64,000 bases of DNA from Escallonia rubra (taxonomy: Eukaryota; Streptophyta; Magnoliopsida; Escalloniales; Escalloniaceae): assembly GCA_033065855.1 (NCBI GenBank), contig JAVXUO010002544.1, positions 124,001 through 188,000 of the forward strand, read 5' to 3'. The position numbers and the translations under genes are program-made. Shown piece by piece: positions 35,007-46,234 of the stretch (positions are counted from its first letter, which is position 1; the number at the start of each line of letters is the position of its first letter). The notes beneath the pieces are model-generated. The model had not been told where the DNA came from. It saw nothing but the letters and a program-made list of their open reading frames with translations, and did no database searches.

Positions 35007-38000
35007 CTGCAAAAGCAGTTAATTTGCATCTTAAGCGATGATGCATAAACAGAAAATTCAAAGGTGTGCCGTGTGGGGTGTGTGTGTGGTGGTGGTGGTG
35101 GTGGTGGTGGTGGTGGGGGGGGGGGGGGGGGGTGTTTGTGCACATGAATCTTCACAAATCAAACAAAGATTAAGCTACACACCACAGCATCAGCATCCGA
35201 ACTTGACCTCTTCTTGCGCTTGCTTCCAGTCTCCAGGAAATAAAGTACCTCCTTCTTTGACCGGAATCGCTTGCCCAAGGTTGGTTCAAAGTAATACTGC
35301 ACATCATAGACGATTTAGCTAATATATTTAGTTCCCAGCAGCATTATCTATCTCTGTTCCCCCTCCCATATGAATCATAAACATGTCCCTAGCAATGCAG
35401 CAACGGAGATTACAAGCAAAAAGAAAGCCACATAATAAAGACCAATCTAATTCTTTGCCCGCCAACGCACCCCCCTGCACCCAGACCCTTGGCCCTCCTA
35501 GTTCTTAATTTCAGGTACAGTGCTGCCGATTCAGCTTCCTAAGACCATTATGTCATGGCAAAAAACTTGCACAGGATATATCTAATTAGCTTGCGCTGAT
35601 ATTGGAAGCTATAAAGTGTCTGCAGTTCAATGGCAATGCGGTGCTCATGCAAGAATTTGGAATGCCTTAATAGTATGCAAGAATATGAAGATTGCTGCAT
35701 ACGCTCAGACACCCCCTTGCGTTGGCTACCCAAAGTATCTTTGGTGAGGCAAATACAGGGTCAAGAAAATATGCAACTCACAAGGAGCTTCTCTAGTACA
35801 TTCATAAAAAACTGGTAAGCAACGTCTACCTCAACAAAACAAAAAAAGAGAGAGACGTCTTACACGTTAACCTTATGCTATTCAAAAATTAATAATAGCA
35901 TAACATGGTAAATAAATTGTTTCTAGTATGATGAAACTAAGAAATTCTTCTAACATGCAAAAAGATGCCTGCACAACCTGGAAAAGAGAGATCATTCAAT
36001 TGAGGCAGCTCGTCAAACAGGTTTAAGTGGCCTCCATTTCTTAGAACAAAAACCAGTCATTATAATAGACCCAAGCACTTCATACACACTGAAGTTTGTA
36101 TCTGATTCTGATTAATACCAACTTCCACCAAATTTTCCACACAACCTCAAAGTTGTTTCTGATTAATACCAACTTCCACCAAATTTTGATTCAAGGCCAC
36201 TATAGCTTGTCATAAATCCACTAAAATTGTTTCTGTACCATTTATATTATTTTACATGCATTCCTAATACTGAGTATACAATACTGCAAGTTGAAAACAT
36301 AATTGAGATATAAATCACTGTTAGTTAAAATTACTGCCAGCAAGTGCCTCCAAACAAATCACCCGCACTTTTTCTCCTTCAATCACACCCCAAATAAAAA
36401 CAAAGAGAAAGACAACCTTCATCTCTTTTTACACTAGCCGCCTCCCAAAATAATGGATGGAGGTAGGGTAAGGAGGTGGCCGAGTGCAACTGGCTTGGTC
36501 TACAGGGGTAGATGTACGCAGACAACCATATAGGAGAAACTAATGAAGCCCAGTGTACAGGCTACAACTAATCAAAATGTAAAGTGACTTCCAAACAATC
36601 AAGTTGGGGAACTGAGTCCATATAAAGTGATTACTCCAAGGTTTATGCACAAAGCCGAAGTTGTTTGAGATATATGATCACGTGATTAAATAGAAAACAA
36701 ACAAAAGTTGCATTCTTAGTAATATCTCAGATGCCAATGAAAAAAGGTTGCTTATCATCACCTCCTAGGCATTTTGCGTGACATCAAAATGCCACAGATC
36801 ACTCCAAATGCTAGAAAATGAAAAGGAGGAGAACAGTTTGTACAGGTTATGAAGATACAAAACTTCCGCATGGAAAGAAACCAAACGCTGATAATAAAAA
36901 GGGCGATACTAAATTGTACAAATCACAAGACAGTCGAAACAAGAATTTAAACGGAATTAAACCAAGGAAAGCGCAGGCTACCAGGGACAATGTGTTGGGA
37001 AATAGACCAGGGAAAGGAAACCCTTTAAGTCACTGCATTAGGTATATATATGCTGCAAATCACCATATAAACATGCACCAACAATAGCATTGATACAAAA
37101 GGGCGTTTGGAACAGGGACTTGCTGGACTTAATAGGTCCAAGGCAACCCAATCTATACTCTATATTGTAAAGGATGCATACAGAAAGCGCTAACAAACTT
37201 ATATTTATTTTGTCATAAGAAAGACAATCTCTAGATCATAAAGAGGCAAGTAACCTAAGTTATAGGTGACTATTAACTTTTTGATAAACCAAATTTGAGC
37301 ATGAAAAATTAATACCTATTAAATAAAACTAAAGAAAAGAACTTTAGAGCAAAAGCACAAGTACTGAACACTTCTATAGTTCTGACTCTCTCTTTTGTTG
37401 AAACAGCAAAAGAGAAAGACTTTTAACTCAGATTAGACACAAAAACAAACCCAATAGATGGTATTAAGGGAATTCCTTCTCTGAGTGGTAGCTACCGTGA
37501 GTCATTAAATAACCCAATGGGGCTATCAAATTGTCTGGCTTCAGAAAAAGGAAAGTATGTTCACAAAAATACTATGTAAAAGTAATCCACCAGCTAGTAA
37601 GTTAGAGGAAAGAGTAAGCCAAGTAACCCTCCTCCGCCAGCATTTCTCCCTTTTCACATGGTTCCCTGCTATCATGTACAACCATTTTATCACTCAGGTG
37701 AACCTCGTCCGGAAGTCTACTTTCAAACCCCTCAACCCCCACCCTTCCTCCCACCAAACTACTTCAAATGCTTAACCACATGCCATCCAAGCTGTCCCTA
37801 AAAGCGTCACCGCTCTGCCAAATTATTGATGCTTTCAGATCTCATGAATGGAAAGACATCTTTCAATTTAGCAGTTAGGCTTCATTAAGCAAATAAAAAC
37901 TGAATCAAATATGGCACACAAGGACAAGTCGGCAAAAACCATAACGCAAGGAATATTAAAGTTGCAAACACAGTCTATGGAGGGCAACTTCAACCAGTTT

Positions 38001-38619
38001 GCTGGTTGTAAGAAAAACCTACTGGTTTATCTCAAAAACCAAACGTAGATCAGGACATTCGTAGTAGTGAAAGTCATATGGCATTTAAATAGCTCCTATA
38101 TGGTAGTTGGCCAAGTTATAACAGGAAAATTCATCTAAACACTAGTAGCTCCCGAGCAACGGCGTAACAATGTGACTAAAATTAACTAATACTGCTTATT
38201 TCGGCTCTTGCTAATGAGTAGGAATGGTTGAACTAAAAAAGGGGTGGTAAGAAAATCATTAATTACTTGAGTCACTGCTGTTCAAGCCATTCGATAATTC
38301 AAGATATTTCTATCTGAATCCTGTTCATTCCACATGAGACAAGATTCTAACTGACTCGCTTTTAAGGTGTCAGAAAATCCTAAAAGTTCCATTTGAGTGA
38401 TATATCAGCACATGCACAGATAGAGAACTAAATAAATGAAGACTTTCAACAAAAACACAACAGATAGCTTATTCCTTAATCGTTCACATAACAAAAACCA
38501 TAACCAATTTTAAAAACCATTTCAGTCTATATAGACATTCAAGTTCTATTCAAATTTTGGCCCGAAAACTGTCCATCACTCCAAAAAAGTCAACTTTGCA
38601 ACACGATAGGACACGATGA

Positions 38620-38657
<38 letters not shown>

Positions 38658-41600
38658 TGACAAGTATATATTTGTGTATATCTATGCATACATAGACACA
38701 TACATACATATACTCCCTCTGTCTACAGTTAACGCACAATTTTTCATTTCCATCTACAACCAGTGTGAAGTGCAATAAGTTTGTGTAGTTGGCAGTATCT
38801 AACAGTATCTAATTATTATTATACACATAGTGAAGCTAAAGCTGAAAGAAAGTGGCCACGTCACCATCTCTGTGAATATTCTCTTATTTTCTAGTTAATA
38901 TTTGATTCCACAACTGTTCCCAAACTATTTGCACACAATCAAATTCTAAAATAAAATGTAATAACTTATCGATGTACCCCGCATATTTTGTCTTCTTTAT
39001 CATTGTTTGAGTCTTCCTAAAATTGGCAATACTTCAAGATCAAATTCAACACCACCATTATCAAATTCTTAAATAAAATGTAATAACTTATTGATGTACC
39101 CCTCATATTTTGTCTTCTTTATCATTGTTTGAGTCTTCCTAAAATTGGCAATACTTCAAGATCAAATTCAACACCACCATTATCTTTCCTTCTTCTTTGC
39201 TCAAGCTTTTTAATCTTTCTAATTTTGTCTTCCAGAAATGTAGCCTTTTTTTTCCCCCAAATATCAAATCATTTTTTATTACATGTATCACTTTTTTGTT
39301 TAAATTTTTGAATTTTATCCATTATCTTATATTTATCAATTTTCTTTTTAAATTTTTGAATTTTGTCCATTATCAACAACCCCCCCCCCCCCCCCCCCCC
39401 ACAAACAAAAACCTCACGAATACCGTGAAAGTTACCGCCAAAGTTATCTCTCTTACCTTTTCCATTTGTGATTCTAACATTATAAGTTTTCAACCATTTT
39501 TAAAAATAAATCCCAAAAATTTCTCTAACTCATCTGTTTCCCTTTTCTTCTCCGTGATTTCAGTGTGTTCTTTTTTCTACTATTTATCCTTCACAATGCT
39601 CCAAAAAAAGAACCCCTAAACCTCTCTATTTTCTCATGTATCATCTTCCTTCATTCCTTTGTTGATAATAGAACCTAAAATGAAGACAATTTCTTTCATG
39701 ACGTTTCATTATCTTAAAAAGCCCTACTTGCTTTGCCTCCGTTAATCTTCTTTATGATGCTCTTTCCTCCCTCTGTCTTTCATTCATTTCAATGCACTAT
39801 ACTTCATCTTTCCTCACGCCTATCATGACTTTAGTTACAGAGGGATGTTTGGTTGTATAAACTTCAAAATTTAAGGTATGATTATTCTGCCAAATAGTAG
39901 TATTTTGTCAACATGGTTTAATTTATTAAAAAAAAAATTCATTCATGGCTTTTTTTTCTAAATGTAAGAATGGTCCTAACTTATGTTTTCCCTTTAAGTT
40001 TTAGTTATTGTGACCAATATTAAGTACTATTCAATTTATTGTGACCCTTTGATACTATAAATGCCATAATATTTTTTTTATTATTGTTCACTTGTACAAT
40101 ATTTATAACTTCGAATGATTCTATGCACTTTCACAATATGCAGAACAGGGCCATGAGATTTTTTAGTTCGTTTTTAAAGCTAAATTCTTCTTTATTGATA
40201 AAAATTGATGGATTTTTTTTCGTTTCTAATGCTAGCTTTCATGAGCAATTTTCAAATAAAGAAAGAGATGGAACTAAATACCAATTTATGGTTCTAGTTT
40301 TATTTCCAGTCCACTTTCACAAGATGGAGAGCACGGTCAAAAGATTTTTTTCAGTTCTTTTTTATAGCTAAATTCTTTTTATTGATAAAATTTGATGGAT
40401 GTTCTTTTTTTTCTTATGCTTGCTTCATGATATATTTTCAAACCAAGATATATTGTAACTAAAATACCAATTGTTGGGTTTATCATTGATGTGTTTAGGT
40501 TTATTTGCAGCAGATTTAATTATAGAAACTCTGCATGTTCTAATATGTCCTCTGCATGTTCTAATATGTCCTCTCTGGAGCAACGCTTGGATTAAATTAT
40601 TACTGATAGGTCTATCTTGATTAATTTAGTTTTCAATTTGTACCATTTCTCCCTCATGGATTTCTGCAATTTTTATTTGTCGATATCTTCCTTAACCTAC
40701 TCTTGCTAATTTGTTCTCGGTTTGTTCTTAATGTGCACGTAAATGTCTGGCATCGCCCTGTTCTTCGAACGTCATAGAATTAATATGCTCTTTCTTTAAT
40801 ATGGCTATTCTTAATGGTTTTATTGTTATAAGCTTAGGAGGGTGACTGTAACTACCATCATTAATTGGTATTTCAATTAAAATTCTTTCTTTATTAGAAA
40901 AATAAGTTCTAATACTTTAAATTTGTGACCGCTTTTAATAGAATCTTTGGCATCTTGCTATAATTCATTGCTCATATTTAGAGCACGGTTTTCCTTATCA
41001 AGGAACATATATTTTCATGCACAAGCGACAGAGCTATTAACAATTTAACTAAAATACAAAGTGTGGAGAGGTAAATCTTATCTTATATTGCTACTCCCTC
41101 CGTCCCACATAATTTGATCAGCTTTTCTTTTTGGGCCGTCCCACAAAAATTGCTCATTTCCAAATTAAGAAAGATTTTGTATGTACTTTTACGTATTTAC
41201 CCTTTTTCACTTTTTTTATTTTATTTCTCTCTCCACATTTAAATCTCCATCAACTCATTTTTACTCTCCTGACCCACTTTCTTACACTTTTTTATTCATT
41301 ACTCTCTCCACATTTAATACTCTACTAACCCATTTTCTCTCTCCTGACCCACTTTCTTCCCCTACTCTCTCTAAAGGATAGAACGGGAAACACACAATAT
41401 ATCACTTAAATCCTTAATTTGCATGCAAAAAAAAGTTGATCAAATTATGTGGGGGAGGGAGTATGATTTTTAATCTAATAATATGACCCAACTTAAAAGT
41501 GTATTATGATTGCTATCATACAACTGTCCCGTGCGCAACGCACGGGGTCAAGACTAGTTTAATGACTAAAAGAAAATGTGTATAGACAGAAAAATGATAT

Positions 41601-44600
41601 TAAAGATGCTTGACTTTTCAAAGTGGACAATAATTTGTAGACATCCCCAAACGAAATGATAAAAGTTACCATAGACGAAGGGAATATCACGACTACAGAT
41701 TGCATGTATGAATATATATACACGTGTCTGTGCGCGCGCGCGTATTGTATACAGGTTAGCTAGCCTCTTCACCATTGAGATTGATTTAGCACTTCCTCCA
41801 TTTTTTAGTTGACAGGAATATCCTTAATTATATGTTAAGAAAGGCAGAATTTTGCCGTTTCGTATGTTCAGTAATTATCCAGTCTCATTTCCCATTCTCT
41901 TCTCTCTCTCTCTAAATCAGTTTCATTATCCACTTTTCTCCCTCTTTCCGCCACCGAATTCAATCTCTCGTCCTTTCTCAACCTACGTTTATCCCTTGTT
42001 TTGGATTCGCCATAGGTTGGTATCGACTAATTAAAGATAGGAGTTGAGTCGTCTGTGACAATGTCGCAACCATGAATTATTTAGAGACTACAGTACGAAT
42101 AGGTGCACAGGAAGGTGATGTCGTGGATTCAAATCAGCAAATATGGTTGCACCTTAAATGGCTGACATTGTCCGATCTCAATGACAGCAATCACGGCCAT
42201 ATTCGATGGAGATGATTCTTATTTGGGTCACTAATAAGATATAGAAGTGCAAACCAGCAGATTTGAGCGGTTGCAGAATCGAAATAGTTTGCAAGTAATT
42301 TGCACTTGGCAAAGTAGTGGATCAAAGTCCTGAAGGTTGAAACTTGGTATACTTGCAGATAGTTCTCAATTCTTTTTTTCCAAGCTTATTTCTAGCAGTG
42401 TAGTCGTTTACGATATATCGAACTGCACCATGAATGGTCGGAGATGATCTAGGAAATAAAATTTCTTATGGACATCAATTTTTTGTAAATTGGTGGCATC
42501 CTCCTTAGAAGAAAGCACAGTTAAGTTTCCAATTCCAACCGCAGACTTTTATAACATAATAATAATTGAAATCAGAGACTTAAGAGTTGCTTTTAGGTAT
42601 GAATTTCTTTCTTCCCTTGGTTCAGGCAAGTGAAAGAAGGGCTTTTTCCTTTATTTTTTCTTTGTGCTGAGTTAAAGGAGCCAAAACCTAGGTTCAAAAT
42701 AAGAAAGAAATTTTGATCGGCAATGACACATTTTGAAAAGATTACGTGTGACAAAGGTAGGATGAGATTAGCCACACATATATCTTCAGTTCTCACCATT
42801 TTGTTGCTAAAGGTGCCATATGAATGGCGGCCCGGCACTTCCTAAGCAGCTATATGTGTTGTACCTTGTGCATAACTTTTGTAGATTTGGAAAAAGGTAC
42901 CCTGGAAAGTTTAGGATATGTATGAGCGACTAATAGTATGAGAACCAAGTAATGGAACGACTAGCGAGCTTCCAATTACAATAGAACTTTCACCAAGGGT
43001 CAGCTTTATGCCCATATCTCTTTACATTTGGTCATGGATTAAGAGTATATAAAATAAGGTCCCATGGAGTATGTTATTTGCGGATGATAGATCTGCACGA
43101 ATGAAGAAGTAAAAAACATCAAGACAATTCAACATATTCTATTATGTTAGAAGGTGCAAAATATTAGAAGCAGGTGGGCCTCTGGCTACACTACCAACCC
43201 TTATTATGGCTTCTTTTAAAGCTCTAGCTTCCACACACATCCTAGCTTCAAGATCTGACTTTCCCTTTAGGCGCAAAACGGCTTGCCCGAGATCAAATGA
43301 GATATCCCATCCTTGGATCGTCAAACTTGCGGTTTCCATCAACCAAGCATGGGATTGACAGTTCATCAATAACCTTCGTTGGGAGATGACTAGGAAGAAA
43401 GAAGGATAGTTTTCATTGATGACACTAGAGTAATAAAGAAGTAACTTAGAATCCAAAGGCTTTCCATTAAGCACGACTGAGACGAAGTATTGGAATGCTG
43501 TTTTAGAAAAACTAGGACGAGATTCACGGAGTAAGTTAATATGAATTTTTAGGTGTCTTGTATCAATAGTGCACAAGGAAAGAAGATTGACGAGAATGTT
43601 GCACATAGGATGAAAGCAGGTTGGCTAAAGTGAAGGTCTGCTTCTGAGGTGTTGTGTGATCGTAACATTCCTCTCAACTTGCAGGCAAGATTTTATAGGA
43701 CTACAGTGAGGTCAATATTGTTGTATGGTCTAAAATGTTGGGACACTAAGAAACACCATTCACACAGGATGAGTGTAGCCAAATGTGAATGCTTAGGTAG
43801 GGATATAACAGGAAATGAGGATATCTCCAACAAGGTGGTGCCAACTGAAGAAAAGATAGGGAACAGCTTTGTAAAGAGAAGTGATTTGTGTCAAGTCGAT
43901 GGGGTAAGACGATGCAAGGGTAGATCGACGATAACTTTGGGGAGAAAAAGTGAGAAAGAACATAATTGCTAGGAATTTAACAAGGAACATGTGCTTTGAT
44001 AGGGGGAATGGAAGAAAATGATTCATATGGCTGACCTCGACGAGTTTGGGACAAATGCTTGGATGATATTGATGATTATCCTATACATTCTATCTAACTC
44101 TACCAAGTCCCTTGGACATAGTCATCATGTTTTAATCATGATGTGCATAACCTGATAAATCTAAAATACACTTGACCCTCCTATAATTTATATATAATAG
44201 ATTAATCACCTCAAATCATCAATACATTTGCGTGCAACCAAATCCATTCCAAGGGGTATAATTAATAAACTATAATAAAACGTAGTTAATAATTTTTTAT
44301 AAAAGTCTTGTAGCAATATTAATCATAGAAGGAAATATGCACATGAGAAAATATAATGGACAATATAATGCACGAATAACATCTTAAATAATTTCAGAAA
44401 TAAGGTAGAAAAGGTGATAATAATGAAGACGAAGATAATGATACTGATTCATGAGTTAATACTATACTAAGAAACTTATTGGACTCTATTTATGTGATCT
44501 ATATCATTTTACATGATTTGCAAAAAGTGTATAAATTGTGATTTCTTTTGATAAGTAATACATTCACCGAAAAAATCAACGGACTGCCACCTTCTTACCT

Positions 44601-46199
44601 TAGCGGGATATTTAAGTTAGAATGGACTAGATCGTACTTTGAGTATCTATTACTTCTCTATTTTTTCTTTTTTGTCTGTGAAAATTACAAGGAAAATAAG
44701 GTATTGCAACTAGGAGAAGCTTACTAACATGCATATTTTTGTGTATTAAGTAAATCTACATCTTACTCCCTTCATTATCAGATTCTTCCCCCTTCCTTGG
44801 TACGTTCCACAAAATTTTCCCCTTACTAGAATTACACTACAAAATGCAATAAACTTCCAAACTACCTTTCCCCTTTTAGTTCTGTTTTTTCAATTACATG
44901 CCCACACACCCACACAGAGACCGACAATCACACAAAATGACAATCTTACGCACACGCTCGTAAACACGCATACAGCCTCACACATGCACATACACACAAA
45001 GACAGGCACGCAATCACACACTCACAAGCACACCATCACATACTCATTGATGAGACAATAATGGCTAATCAATTATTGAAGGTTATCATTCATTGCTAAA
45101 AATGATAAGCTGCAATTATAAGCAACAAAAATGCATACCTTCTTATAGTGTACTGGTCATTTATTATCAAATGCACTACTGCCACCTCGTTATGCTTTTC
45201 TACACCTTGTGCATTAGCAACAAAAGTTTAACCTTTTAGCAAGAATGAAAATAAATAATAATGAACAGGGTATAGAGTCGTTGAGAACCTCAGAGGTTCA
45301 GCTTCCCTTCTCCAACAAGTACTCCAACTCCTAATTACTATAGTTCTCTTCCTAACTGCCCTCATCCACCCAACCAATAGAAAGACTAATGAAAAAGCCA
45401 AATCAACTAATAAATAACATCAATTGCACTGTTCTTAAAAGAACCTAAGTGTTCTTGTGACATTCACAAACTTTAATGTTGCATAACCATAAAAGTTGGT
45501 TCCCTTATCATACTATTAGAGCATAAATTTTCTGATTGGTAGTAAATTACGTTCTATATGATTTAATTTTACTTGTAGGATTTAATGCCATCTAAACCCT
45601 GAAGTTTTCCCTATATTTCACTTAAAACCCGATAATTTACTTGGAAACCATCTTACTGACGAATTGAAATAAAATAGAAATGTTTACTTATATAAACTCA
45701 TAATTTTAGGAATTCTAAATAAGGCACTATTGTTCAAAATTCAAATGTTGAGCTTTTGTGTAAGATAGGGGTCGTTTTGTCAACGAGAAAAAGTACAGGG
45801 TTTGAATCGTCGGTAAATTAAATCTAGGGTCCAAAAACTGGACCGTTTAACAAGCAAGAGTAAAAGTTGGTGCTTTACAACGGTCGAACCATGATGTGGA
45901 CACGAAATTTGTAGTTAGATTATGTACATATGACACAGATGATATAACTACCTGCAAAAGATACACATATTTTTTAGGAACTTCTGCAATGAAATATTAC
46001 CCTCATGAATGGTTTTATTTGATTATCACCTCTTCAAGGGGTACTTCAACTTTTGTATTGTTGGATTATTATCCCAAAAGTTTTGGGATAACAAAAGTAA
46101 CAACAAATTGCTTTAATTGGCGAGTAACTTAGACATTAGACATTACTTGGCAAGACACAAAAGAGAGTCCCAAGGTCAGGACTTAAGAACCAGTAAATA

Positions 46200-46234
<35 letters not shown>

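Noticed and set aside
35038-35322. Plus-strand ORF with long Val/Gly runs
   Set aside because: It is the shadow of the microsatellite and exon 2 of the MBD gene on the other strand.
38138-38170. Helitron 3' end on the minus strand (CTAGT next to a CCGTTGCTCGGG stem)
   Set aside because: The stem is weak and no 5' end is found; likely chance.
45550-45840. MULE-like element starting TAGGATTTAATGCC
   Set aside because: The beginning resembles MULE ends, but no matching inverted end or 9-bp repeat could be found.
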